A stretch of DNA of 40,894 nucleotides, taken from positions 1-40,894 of the forward strand of contig CAIKKE010000123.1 of the NCBI GenBank assembly GCA_903827925.1, written 5' to 3'. Below, one piece after another: positions 27,090 through 35,654 of this stretch (position 1 is its first letter; each line of letters opens with the position of its first letter). This DNA is from an uncultured Francisellaceae bacterium. GTDB lineage: Bacteria > Pseudomonadota > Gammaproteobacteria > UBA6186 > Azoamicaceae. The notes below the pieces were generated by a model, which was not told the origin of the DNA, did no database searches, and saw only the letters and a list, made by a program, of their open reading frames with translations. Both the position numbers and the translations under genes were made by a program.

Positions 27090-27375
27090 ATATAACCTTT
27101 TTATCTTTTAAAATATTATTATACAATTCTTCGCTAATATTTTTAAATTCTAATCTTACACAATCTATTTTTAATAATGTATCAGCTTCTTCTATTATAT
27201 TCATTACGGTTAACCAATCGTCATTAGTTGCATTTGAACATACTATAGCAAGATCAATATCAGATCGTTGTGTATTATCACCTCTTGCTCTTGAACCAAA
27301 AAGCCAAATCTCATCTATAAAAGTTAAAGCTTGTAATTGTTTAATAAATTTATAATTTGCTATATTTTTTATCAT
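27070..27375 (-). CDS. MNT-domain nucleotidyltransferase (antitoxin partner of HEPN)
   Basis: 101 aa from ATG 27375 (MIKNIANYKF); a TTG at 27399 would add eight residues. The minimal nucleotidyltransferase core is clear: IWLFGSRARGDNTQRSDIDLAI, giving GS followed by the DxD metal pair, and a later strand LLKIDCVRLEF. In known pairs this enzyme neutralises the HEPN RNase by AMPylating it. It comes first in the two-gene unit and overlaps the HEPN gene. The promoter should lie in 27376-27532, shared with the divergent 27533 gene. Confidence 0.88.
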   Translation of the reverse strand: MIKNIANYKFIKQLQALTFIDEIWLFGSRARGDNTQRSDIDLAIVCSNATNDDWLTVMNIIEEADTLLKIDCVRLEFKNISEELYNNILKDKKVIYVKGTN

Positions 27376-27532
27376 TTCAACCCAAACCAAATAAATCAAT
27401 AAAAAGACGACAGATCAACAATCTCTATTTTAAATTAAAAAATAATTGATTGATAATTTTATAATATATATTATACTTTTAATTAACTAACTATAACCGT
27501 AAATTATAAATAATTAAATTAATTTGACTATT

Positions 27533-28117
27533 ATGCACATACCATTAAATCATAACCCAATAAAAATATTAGTGAATCAAATTTCAGCGCAAGAAATTTT
27601 ATCTCAAAAAATAAATTTATCTGTACAAAATCCTGAAATTAATTTCAGGATTAATCAAAATAAAGAAATATTAGATACTAGTAGTATAAACGATTTAAAT
27701 AATATGTCAGCAAATTTAAATCAATTAAGATCTGAAAATAATAATTTAAACCTTGCATTAACTAAATCTGTAGGAAATTGTCAATTATTAACTGAAAAAA
27801 TCCAAAAATTAGAAAAGATAAATCATAATTTATCTCAAGATTTAAAATTACGTGACATTCATTTTATGAACCTGAAAATGATAAATATTAAATTAGCTAA
27901 TACGATTAAAAATTTACAAAATTATCGAGAATATGTTATGCAATTAATTTTAAAAAGAAATCGTGCTAGTTTGAAAATCAAAAAATTAATTATAGCTATC
28001 AAAAACATGCAAAATATTCTTAAGCATAAAAATGCTGTTATAAAAAGAATTAGTAATGACAATAATAGGTTAGTGCAGCAGGCAGGAAGTTTTATAAAAA
28101 GTAATTATATTATGTAA
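27533..28117 (+). CDS. Hypothetical coiled-coil protein
   Basis: 194 aa from ATG 27533; the in-frame TTG at 27524 is less likely. I recognise no family. Residues about 55-125 form a strong coiled coil (INDLNNMSANLNQLRSENNN..., LTEKIQKLEKINHNLSQDL), followed by a basic helical region (LILKRNRASLKIKKLIIAIKN). No signal or membrane segment. It is divergent from the HEPN/MNT pair and upstream of the Rpn nuclease; it could be a lineage-specific structural or secreted protein. Confidence 0.55.
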   Translation: MHIPLNHNPIKILVNQISAQEILSQKINLSVQNPEINFRINQNKEILDTSSINDLNNMSANLNQLRSENNNLNLALTKSVGNCQLLTEKIQKLEKINHNLSQDLKLRDIHFMNLKMINIKLANTIKNLQNYREYVMQLILKRNRASLKIKKLIIAIKNMQNILKHKNAVIKRISNDNNRLVQQAGSFIKSNYIM

Positions 28118-28252
28118 TTATTTTTAACGAATGAAAATAATTCAGTTGAAAATATGTTGATTAAATTTATAAAAAATGTTACTTTGTAATTATAATTTAC
28201 TAAAATTAATTATTCTAAAATAATAAAATCTAATGATTAAGTAGTAATTTAC

Positions 28253-29119
28253 ATGCCAAGTAAGTTTCTTGACCCAAAAAATGATGTGGCCTTCAAAAAA
28301 ATCTTTGGTACCGAAAAAAACCAAGATATTTTAATTCATTTTTTAAATGATATGTTAGTATTTAAAGAAGGCAAACCGATTACCAAGGTAAGCTTTTTAA
28401 AGACCGTGCAAGATCCAGAAATTGCTGCTAAAAAAACCAGTATTGTAGATATTATGTGTGCTGACGAAGTTGGCAACCAATATATTGTGGAGATGCAGGT
28501 AGCCGAAGGCGATGGATTCATTAAAAGAGCACAATACTATGCTGCCAAAGCTTACATTTCGCAATTGAAGGTAGCAGGTAAGTATCATACTTTAAAAGAA
28601 ATTATATTTTTAGCAATTACCAACTTTATAATGTTTCCAGAAAAAGAAGAGTTTAAATCCGATCATGTGATTTTAGATAAGGTGACTAATGAGCATAATT
28701 TGAAAGACTTTTCATTTACGTTTTTGGAGTTGGCTAAGTTTAAAAAAACTAAGGATGAATTAACTAGCATAATTGACCGCTGGAGTTATTTTTTTAAACA
28801 TGCCCAAGAGACTAGTGAGAAAGATTTACAACAAATTATTGGTAAAGATCCGATTATTGAAAGAGCTTATGAAGAGTTAAATAAATTTAGCTGGTCGGAA
28901 GAAGAGTTACGATCTTATGAAGCAGAAATTAAGAGAGAAATGGATAATCAGGCAATACTAGATAAACAATATAATGATGGTTTAGTTGAAGGTAAAGCTG
29001 AAGGAGAACTTGAAAAAGCTAAAAGTATTGCTAAATCCATGTTAAAAGAATCTTTAGATCTTAATTTAATTTCTAAATTAACCAATTTATCTATTGAAGA
29101 GATCAGAAAATTAAAATAA
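28253..29119 (+). CDS. Rpn-family recombination-promoting nuclease (PD-(D/E)XK, formerly 'putative transposase')
   Basis: 288 aa. The start FLDPKNDVAFKKIFGTEKN is diagnostic of the Rpn/PDDEXK-transposase family. The nuclease core is visible as VDIMCADE...YIVEMQVAEG (about 63-84), with D and ExQ in the catalytic positions, followed by RAQYYAAKAYISQL. The C-terminus is helical and charged (GLVEGKAEGELEKAKSIAK), as usual. The first two thirds are about 37-38% GC in the lines I counted, above neighbours, and repeats AAG/GCC codons, suggesting acquisition. Rpn proteins are DNA endonucleases that spread horizontally and act in recombination or defence. Confidence 0.92.
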   Translation: MPSKFLDPKNDVAFKKIFGTEKNQDILIHFLNDMLVFKEGKPITKVSFLKTVQDPEIAAKKTSIVDIMCADEVGNQYIVEMQVAEGDGFIKRAQYYAAKAYISQLKVAGKYHTLKEIIFLAITNFIMFPEKEEFKSDHVILDKVTNEHNLKDFSFTFLELAKFKKTKDELTSIIDRWSYFFKHAQETSEKDLQQIIGKDPIIERAYEELNKFSWSEEELRSYEAEIKREMDNQAILDKQYNDGLVEGKAEGELEKAKSIAKSMLKESLDLNLISKLTNLSIEEIRKLK

Positions 29120-29165
29120 CCTAAATTTAAGCCTATAGTAAATAAGGATACTTTTTTAATTTAGG
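29120..29165 (+). terminator. Inverted repeat after the Rpn gene (weak terminator candidate)
   Basis: CCTAAATT at 29120-29127 pairs with AATTTAGG at 29158-29165, starting at the base after the stop codon. A CTTTTTT run sits before the right arm. The long loop (30 bases) and low GC make it weak. Confidence 0.25.
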
Positions 29166-29296
29166 TGGACATATTGTTAATCTGGTTAAAGGTTACTTTT
29201 AATTAATTAGATGATGTTGTAGGAGGAATTATTGGATAAACCATCTAATTTTTAGTATAATTTTAAAAATTTATACATAATGGTAACTAGATAAAG

Positions 29297-30925
29297 ATGC
29301 AAAAAAAAGCTATAAAATCGACTAACAACAGTGTTTCTAATGATTTAGATAAAACTCAGAATTTAGATAAAACTCAGAATTCAAAATTTAAATATTTATC
29401 TGAATCTATAATTTGGGAACAAGTACAGAAATATTATGAAGAATTAGGACCTGTTGCTTGGCAACAAGATATAGTGCCATATCAAATAACTAGCAATAAA
29501 ATAATTGCGCACTTATATGCCACTTTAATTAATGCTGCAATTTTTGATAATCATAACACCAATAGGGAAGAACCATTTTATATTTTAGAATTAGGTGCGG
29601 GTCATGGTAAGTTTAGCTTTTATTTGTGCAAATTTTTAGAATCTTTTGATTTATATAATAAATTAAATATTGTTTATATAGCATCAGATATTTCATTAAA
29701 AAATATTGAAGCATGGCAACAGCACCCACAATTAGAAAAATATATTAAAAATAAACAATTAGATTTTGCATGCTTTAATGCATCTAAAGATCAACAAATT
29801 TGTTTAATTAATAGTCAAAAAATTATAACTGAGAATTCACTAAATAATAATTTAGTGGTTATTGCTAATTATATTTTCGATACTTTAGCGCATGATGCAT
29901 TCAAAATTAATAATCATAAATTATTTGCAAGTAGTATAAATTTAAATTATAAAACTAAATTTTGTTTACAAAAAATTAAATGTAAATATTCACATAAATT
30001 AATTGATCCTGAAAATTATTATGATAATCCGGTGTTTAATCAAATTTTATTAGAATATCAGAAGCAATTAAAGCATGGAACTTTTTTGTTGCCTATTGGA
30101 GCGTTGCAAGCTATTAACAATATTCAAATGTTTTCTAAAAAATCTACAGTGTTTTTAGTTGCAGATAAGGGTAATGTTAATCTAGAAGATTTTAAATCTA
30201 AAGATGAACCAAATATTGCAACCCATGGTTCTATTTCTTTTATGGTAAATTTTCACGCCATTGATAGATTTTTAAATTTAACCCAAGGAATTAGTATTAT
30301 CAGTCCTAATGCATATACTGATTTACAAATTGCTTGTTTGATTAGTAATAATTATAAAAACAATTTTCAAGATAAAAATAAAATTAATAATTATAATAGT
30401 TTTTTAGAATTTACAGCTAAACAAGTATTATATGACGTTAATCCATTGCATTTAATTAATTTATGTTATTTTAAAGATCATATAAATGATTGGTATAGTT
30501 TAAAACAAATTTTAGCAATTTTATCCTTTAGTAAATGGGATCCTGATTTGTTTTATGATTTATCTGAACAATTATTAAAATTTATTCATAAAGAGTTAAA
30601 AAACGGTAATTTTGATACTGAACAAGAACATGATTTAAATCAAGGTTTGGAATTGATTTATGAATATTTTTTCAAATTAAGTAAAGATCAAGATATTCCT
30701 TTTGTTATTGGTAATATATATTATGCTTTAGAAAATTTTGATTTAGCTATAAAATATTTTAAAATTTCTATATTAAATTTTGAACCAACTGCTGAAGTTT
30801 GGTATAATTTAGCTTTGTGCTATTATGCTAAAAAAAACATGAGCTTAGCGCGTAAATATGCTCAAAAAGCTTTAATCTTTAATAATAAATATAAAGCCGC
30901 TCAAAAATTATTAACTGAAATATAA
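29297..30925 (+). CDS. SAM-dependent methyltransferase fused to TPR repeats
   Basis: 542 aa. Residues about 94-106 read YILELGAGHGKFS, the SAM-binding motif I, followed by an acidic end of strand 2 (VYIASDIS) and a further motif VIANYIFDTLAHDAF; this resembles the MidA-like class but I cannot fix the substrate. The C-terminal about 80 residues are TPR-like (IYYALENFDLAIKYFKISIL, VWYNLALCYYAKKNMSLARKYAQKAL), suggesting a protein partner. The N-terminus has an exact 18-bp duplication encoding LDKTQN twice. Probably a cytoplasmic protein methyltransferase. It precedes kdsB by 33 bp. Confidence 0.75.
   Translation: MQKKAIKSTNNSVSNDLDKTQNLDKTQNSKFKYLSESIIWEQVQKYYEELGPVAWQQDIVPYQITSNKIIAHLYATLINAAIFDNHNTNREEPFYILELGAGHGKFSFYLCKFLESFDLYNKLNIVYIASDISLKNIEAWQQHPQLEKYIKNKQLDFACFNASKDQQICLINSQKIITENSLNNNLVVIANYIFDTLAHDAFKINNHKLFASSINLNYKTKFCLQKIKCKYSHKLIDPENYYDNPVFNQILLEYQKQLKHGTFLLPIGALQAINNIQMFSKKSTVFLVADKGNVNLEDFKSKDEPNIATHGSISFMVNFHAIDRFLNLTQGISIISPNAYTDLQIACLISNNYKNNFQDKNKINNYNSFLEFTAKQVLYDVNPLHLINLCYFKDHINDWYSLKQILAILSFSKWDPDLFYDLSEQLLKFIHKELKNGNFDTEQEHDLNQGLELIYEYFFKLSKDQDIPFVIGNIYYALENFDLAIKYFKISILNFEPTAEVWYNLALCYYAKKNMSLARKYAQKALIFNNKYKAAQKLLTEI
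29343..29378 (+). repeat. Exact 18-bp tandem duplication at the start of the methyltransferase gene
   Basis: ATTTAGATAAAACTCAGA occurs twice head to tail (29343-29360 and 29361-29378), in frame, giving LDKTQN-LDKTQN in the unstructured N-terminal tail. It looks like a recent slippage product. Confidence 0.9.
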
Positions 30926-30958
30926 TTTAAATATTATTATTATATATTATGAGATGTT

Positions 30959-31693
30959 ATGAAAAAAATTCTTTGTGTAATTCCAAGTAGAATTGGATCT
31001 ACTAGGCTCCCAAGAAAGCCGTTATTACCTATTAATGGAAAACCTATGGTGCAATTAGTGTATGAAAATGCATTACGTTGTGCATGGTTACAGGATGTTA
31101 TAGTAGCTACAGATAATCATGAAATTATGCAAGTAATTCAGAATATTAATGGTAAAGTAATGATGACTGATAGTAATTTATTAACAGGTAGCGATAGAGT
31201 AGCTGCTGTTGCTAAAGAATTTTCTGATGTAGATATAGTGATTAATTTACAAGGAGATGATCCATTTGTTACTCCAATAATGTTAGAGCAACTAATTTTT
31301 CCATATTTGCATAACGAAGATCCAGATATGGCAACTTTGGCTAGAGAATTAGATCATGAGAAAGATAAAAATAATCCAGGGGTAGTTAAAGTAATAACAG
31401 ATCTACAAGGTAATGCTATATATTTTTCTCGCGCTCCTATTCCATATTTTAGGCAAAATATAAATAATGTTCCTGTGTATCATCATATAGGTTTATATGC
31501 TTTTAAGAGGAATTTTTTATTAAAATATAGCAAATTACCGATGACTCCTATAGAACAAGCAGAGTCATTAGAACAATTACGTGTTTTAGAGCATGGCTTC
31601 AAAATTAGAGTAAGCCTTACTAAGGTTAAAACTTTAGAGATCAATACATTAGAAGAATATCAATTAGCCCAAAGTTTTAACTCTAAATTTTAA
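30959..31693 (+). CDS. kdsB: 3-deoxy-manno-octulosonate cytidylyltransferase (CMP-Kdo synthetase)
   Basis: A 244-aa enzyme that activates Kdo with CTP for LPS inner-core synthesis. N-terminal CVIPSRIGSTRLPRKPLLPI is the nucleotide-binding loop; VIVATDNHEI, MTDSNLLTGSDRVA, VINLQGDDPFVTP and YFSRAPIPYFR follow in family order, and EQAESLEQLRVLEHG near the C-terminus. The length is normal (about 245-250). Its presence implies that the organism makes a Kdo-containing LPS. asd follows after 13 bases. Confidence 0.97.
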   Translation: MKKILCVIPSRIGSTRLPRKPLLPINGKPMVQLVYENALRCAWLQDVIVATDNHEIMQVIQNINGKVMMTDSNLLTGSDRVAAVAKEFSDVDIVINLQGDDPFVTPIMLEQLIFPYLHNEDPDMATLARELDHEKDKNNPGVVKVITDLQGNAIYFSRAPIPYFRQNINNVPVYHHIGLYAFKRNFLLKYSKLPMTPIEQAESLEQLRVLEHGFKIRVSLTKVKTLEINTLEEYQLAQSFNSKF

Positions 31694-31706
31694 AAGGAGT
31701 AGTTAA

Positions 31707-32723
31707 GTGTTAAATATAGCCATAATTGGGGCGACTGGTTTGGTAGGTCAAACTATCATTGAAATTTTAGAAGAAAAAAATTTTCCAGTTACTGCTAATA
31801 ATTTATTTCTTTTAGCCAGTAACAATTCTGAAGGGGAATTTTTAACTTTCAAGAAGCAAGCAATTAAAGTAAAAAAGCTAGAAGATTTTGATTTTAAAGC
31901 TGCTGGTATAAAAATCGCATTTTTTTCAGCAGGTTCTAAAGTTTCTGAAGCTTATGTGCCTAAAGCTGCAATGGCTGGAGCCGTAGTTATAGATAATACT
32001 TCGTGTTTTCGTTATCAAAAAAATATTCCTTTAATTATTCCAGAAGTAAATCCAGAAGATTTAGATTTATATAAACAAACTAATATTATTGCTAATCCAA
32101 ATTGTGCAACTATTCAAGCATTATTAATTTTAAAACCGATTTATGATATGGTTGGGATCAGTAAAATTGATTTTGTGACCTATCAATCAGTTTCAGGGAC
32201 TGGTAGGGCCGCCATTAAAGAATTAGTTGAACAAACTACTCAAGCATTAAGTGGGATCCCTATAGATCCTAAAGTGTATCCAAGGCAAATAGCGTTTAAT
32301 ATTTTACCACATATCGATGTTTTTGAAGATAACGGTTACACTAAAGAAGAAATGAAAATGGTTTGGGAAACGCATAAAATTTTACATGATGATAGTATAA
32401 AAATCACTGCAACCACTGCTAGGGTTCCTACTTTATATGGGCATTCAGTGGCTATGCATGTTGTAACTAAAAAGCCATTACCGGCCCAAATTGCTAGAAA
32501 ATTACTAAGTAAAGCACCCGGGGTCACTGTAATTGATGATCCTTTGAATAACCTTTATCCTACAATAATTCCTGATACTATTGGTTCCGATCAAACATTT
32601 GTAGGTAGGATTAGGAATTTTATTAATGATGAATATGGATTAGCTATGTGGGTTGTAGCGAATAACGTCCGTAAAGGTGCTGCATTAAATGCAGTGCAAA
32701 TTGCTGAAATGTTATTTTCGTGA
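31707..32723 (+). CDS. asd: Aspartate-semialdehyde dehydrogenase
   Basis: 338 aa. It makes aspartate semialdehyde for lysine/diaminopimelate, threonine and methionine. It starts with GTG 31707, five bases after an AAGGAGT ribosome site; MLNIAIIGATGLVGQTI is the NADP-binding loop. The catalytic cysteine is C133 (NPNCATIQ) and the active-site histidine H246 (RVPTLYGHSVAMHV). It belongs to the shorter Gram-positive-like/second bacterial type rather than the E. coli type. Needed here at least for peptidoglycan diaminopimelate. Confidence 0.96.
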   Translation: MLNIAIIGATGLVGQTIIEILEEKNFPVTANNLFLLASNNSEGEFLTFKKQAIKVKKLEDFDFKAAGIKIAFFSAGSKVSEAYVPKAAMAGAVVIDNTSCFRYQKNIPLIIPEVNPEDLDLYKQTNIIANPNCATIQALLILKPIYDMVGISKIDFVTYQSVSGTGRAAIKELVEQTTQALSGIPIDPKVYPRQIAFNILPHIDVFEDNGYTKEEMKMVWETHKILHDDSIKITATTARVPTLYGHSVAMHVVTKKPLPAQIARKLLSKAPGVTVIDDPLNNLYPTIIPDTIGSDQTFVGRIRNFINDEYGLAMWVVANNVRKGAALNAVQIAEMLFS

Positions 32724-32840
32724 ACAATTACATAATTAGTATATACTTATGTGATATTTAAAATTATTTAAGGATGTTAATTAGAATTCTTAATAAGTAG
32801 ATATATTATAAAGGATTAATTAAAGATCAAGAGGTATTTA

Positions 32841-34355
32841 GTGGATTTTATTACAAAAAACCTAAATCTTTTTACTAAGTATTTTACTAAATGTTTTATT
32901 AAGTGGATATTAATAGGTATTATTATTTTTTATAATAATACCTTGCTAGCTATAGGTTTAAGTGAAATTAAGGTAAATTCTTATTTAAATGAGCCGTTAA
33001 GTGCTAGCATTAAAATTACTGGGGCGGAAGAATTAGATCCTGTAAGTTTAATAGCTGATTTAGCTGATGCTAAAGATTTTATGCGAGCTGGAATTCCTAG
33101 ACCTTTTTTATTAAGTCATTTAAAATTTGAAACCAAAAAATTTAACGAAGATCTTATAGTTTATATTTATAGTAATATAGTAATTAAAGATCCTTTTTTG
33201 GATTTTTTATTACAATTAACTTGGCCAGAAGGTACTATGATTAAAAGTTATAGTATTCTGTTAGATCCTAAGCCAGTTGAAAAAAAAAATGTTAATGCTA
33301 ATTTATATAAACAATTGGTAACAGATAAAAAGGCAGTAGTGGATCCAAGTAAAGTCAATAATACGGATGCAATTTTTGCTAGCTCTTTAGAACAACCAAA
33401 TGAAAATGAATTGTTAATTAACAATAAATTAAATCCTAAAAAAAATTCTAAAATTAAAAATCTTGAAAATTCCACAAATATTGAGCCTAACAGCAATCAT
33501 TTAGAAAATTTAAATTATCTTAATGATAATCAGAAAGATAATTCTAATTCATATTCATTATTAAATAAATTAATTAATAATTTACAAAATTTTTCTGAAA
33601 ATTCTAGGAAAAATAAAATAAATTATCAAAAATTATTAGAATTAACTCCTCAAGCAATTTCTTTGAGTAAAGATGAAGAAAAATTAGCTGAAAATTTTGC
33701 TATATCTCAAGTTAATTCTGAACTAAATGCTTTAAGAGGAGAAAAATCTAAAAAACTAAATCCAAATATAAATAATAATACTGATCATTTAAACTCGGAT
33801 AATTTAAATTCTGAGCATCTAAAATCTGATTATCCAAATTCTGAACCAACGACTAATAATTCAAATTCTAAGCATTACAATGTTTATTATTCTAATGCTC
33901 ATAACGTAGAATTATTTCCAGCTAAATATGGAAATAATTTATTATTAGCATTTTTTTTGGTTTCTGCCACAATGTATTTGTTTTATAAATTAGTTTCAGC
34001 AACTCAAGCAACCATGGAAGTAGAAGGTAATAATTTACAGCAAAATGAACAACCAAATGTAAATTTAAAAGCTAATTCTACAACGTTTAAACCAGCCAAT
34101 CAACTTGCTAAACCAATTACAAGTGATATTACAAAAGATAATTTTAATAATATAGAGATAGAACATAATAATTTAGAAAATAGCAAGTTAGTATTTTTAC
34201 GAGACGAAGAATTAGAGCTAAAAATGGCATTAGCTAATCAATATATAGCTGCAGGGGATAAAAAAAGTGCCAGAGAGTTATTGCAAGAGATCATTAATGT
34301 TAAAGATCAAAAATATAAAGATCAAATCACGAATATGTTAAAAGTAGTAAATTAA
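32841..34355 (+). CDS. FimV-like polar/peptidoglycan-associated protein, short form
   Basis: 504 aa from GTG 32841. The N-terminus has a signal or anchor (WILIGIIIFYNNTLLA, about 20-36) and then the FimV N-terminal domain (AIGLSEIKVNSYLNEPLSAS ... VIKDPFLDFLLQLTWPEGTMIKSYSILLDP). The centre is low-complexity, Asn/Ser-rich, with a short (N/H)LNS(D/E) repeat near residues 312-330. A transmembrane helix follows (about 370-390, LLLAFFLVSATMYLFYKLV), and the C-terminus has the FimV TPR-like end (ELKMALANQYIAAGDKKSARELLQEI). I see no LysM motif, which homologues normally have, and the length is about half of typical. It sits between asd and truA, the common fimV-truA order. Confidence 0.9.
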   Translation: MDFITKNLNLFTKYFTKCFIKWILIGIIIFYNNTLLAIGLSEIKVNSYLNEPLSASIKITGAEELDPVSLIADLADAKDFMRAGIPRPFLLSHLKFETKKFNEDLIVYIYSNIVIKDPFLDFLLQLTWPEGTMIKSYSILLDPKPVEKKNVNANLYKQLVTDKKAVVDPSKVNNTDAIFASSLEQPNENELLINNKLNPKKNSKIKNLENSTNIEPNSNHLENLNYLNDNQKDNSNSYSLLNKLINNLQNFSENSRKNKINYQKLLELTPQAISLSKDEEKLAENFAISQVNSELNALRGEKSKKLNPNINNNTDHLNSDNLNSEHLKSDYPNSEPTTNNSNSKHYNVYYSNAHNVELFPAKYGNNLLLAFFLVSATMYLFYKLVSATQATMEVEGNNLQQNEQPNVNLKANSTTFKPANQLAKPITSDITKDNFNNIEIEHNNLENSKLVFLRDEELELKMALANQYIAAGDKKSARELLQEIINVKDQKYKDQITNMLKVVN

Positions 34356-34394
34356 TAAATAAACATAATAAAAATAATTTGAAAATGTTTTAAA

Positions 34395-35213
34395 ATGATG
34401 TATAGAATAGCCTTAATTATTGAGTATGATGGAAGTAATTATCATGGACTACAAATTCAAAAAAATAGTATTTATTCAACTATTCAACAACAATTAGAGA
34501 TTGCTATATCTAAAGTAGCTAATCATCCAGTGTATATAGTTTGTGCTGGAAGAACAGATGCTAAGGTGCATGCTACTTATCAAATTATACATTTTGACAC
34601 GGTAACTCAACGCAAGATGAGTGCTTGGGTATTTGGAGTTAATAATTTCTTACCTTTAGATATTAGGATCTTATCAAGCAAAGAAGTTCCATTAGATTTT
34701 AATGCTAGAAAATCTGCTTTATTAAGAACATATAATTATTATATATATAATTCTCAGATCAGAAATAGTTTATTTAGAAATTATCTTGCTTGGGAATATC
34801 AAAATTTAAATGTTGATTGTATGCAGATTGCTGCTAGTTATTGGTTAGGTGAACATGATTTTAGTAGTTTTAGAGGTAAAGATTGTCAAAGCAGATCTAG
34901 CATTAGAAAAATTTATTTTATTAAATGTTGTCGTTTGCAAAATTTAATAAAAATTACCATTACTGCCAATGCTTTTTTAAAGCATATGGTTAGAAATATG
35001 GTAGGAGTGTTAATTAAAATTGGGCAAATTGGTCCATCTTCAGTATCAATAGCTAAGGAAATATTATTAGCTAGAGATAGAAAAGCAGCTTCAGTAACTG
35101 CTAAACCTCAAGGGTTATATTTATCTTATATTCTTTATCCAAATAAATTTAAATTTGAATTGTTTGAAAATTTAAATAGAAATAGTTATTTTGAAAATTG
35201 TAAAGATTTATAA
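34395..35213 (+). CDS. truA: tRNA pseudouridine synthase A
   Basis: 272 aa. It isomerises U38-40 in tRNA anticodon arms. The catalytic aspartate is D55 in AGRTDAKVHATYQI, with the usual GVHA glycine replaced by Lys. RIALIIEYDGSNYHGLQ opens the protein; LPLDIRILSSKEVPLDFNAR, SSFRGKDCQSRSSIRKI and FLKHMVRNMVGVLIKIG follow. Start could be either of two adjacent ATGs (34395, 34398). It lies 40 bp after fimV. Confidence 0.96.
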   Translation: MMYRIALIIEYDGSNYHGLQIQKNSIYSTIQQQLEIAISKVANHPVYIVCAGRTDAKVHATYQIIHFDTVTQRKMSAWVFGVNNFLPLDIRILSSKEVPLDFNARKSALLRTYNYYIYNSQIRNSLFRNYLAWEYQNLNVDCMQIAASYWLGEHDFSSFRGKDCQSRSSIRKIYFIKCCRLQNLIKITITANAFLKHMVRNMVGVLIKIGQIGPSSVSIAKEILLARDRKAASVTAKPQGLYLSYILYPNKFKFELFENLNRNSYFENCKDL

Positions 35214-35317
35214 ATTTATTTGAATCTTTATATGTGTTCTTTATCTAAATAAATGTAAATTTACTTGAAAATTTATTCAAAAATAGTTATTTTAAAATTT
35301 AAAAATATATATAACAC

Positions 35318-35546
35318 CTCAGTTCGACAAAATTAAAAAGCTGATAGTTTTTCTCGTGTTCAAAATCAAACATAAGAAAAAACTTAGTAACTATTCAGCG
35401 ATTTTAAAATCTCAATCAGAATTATAAACAAAATCTGGCATCTTTCCTTGAAATAATAGCTTTAGCGCATCAGTAATTTTAACACCATGTTTACGACAAG
35501 TTGATAAATAGCTTCTTACTCTACAAAAAATTTTGGCTCCATCCAT
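35318..35546 (-). mobile_element. Truncated insertion sequence, IS66-type, one end only
   Basis: The left edge begins CTCAGTTCGAC, the same terminal repeat as the MITE at 23861-23979, followed by about 75 bases matching the MITE's other arm. It then runs into the 3' end of a transposase gene on the minus strand. The other IS end and most of the gene are gone; on the right it abuts the higher-GC island. This ties the orphan MITE to a transposase source. Confidence 0.7.
35412..35546 (-). pseudogene. C-terminal fragment of an IS66-family transposase
   Basis: A 44-residue frame reads MDGAKIFCRVRSYLSTCRKH followed by GVKITDALKLLFQGKMPDF, then stops. This resembles the conserved C-terminal segment of IS66-type DDE transposases (GA-x-FCRIRSYISTxRKxG...AL), recalled from memory. 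Upstream the frame is closed by TAA two codons earlier, so the rest of the gene is lost. Confidence 0.6.
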
Positions 35547-35654
35547 ACTTTAAATTTTAGACTAAGGGTAATTACAAGTGCGAGAAAATACTGTCCAAAG
35601 ATATTAGGGGGCTAGAAAGCATCAGTGATCCAAGTTAATTTCATAAGTAAGGAC

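Larger units (their letters stand above)
35214..35654. other. 441-bp intergenic region filled by IS66-type remnant and flanks
   Basis: From left: AT-rich sequence (35214-35317) that repeats pieces of the truA end (AAATAGTTATTTTxAAA), then the IS end and transposase C-terminal remnant (35318-35546), then about 100 bp (35547-35654) of higher-GC sequence adjoining the ATPase gene with no ORF I can assign. Confidence 0.6.
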
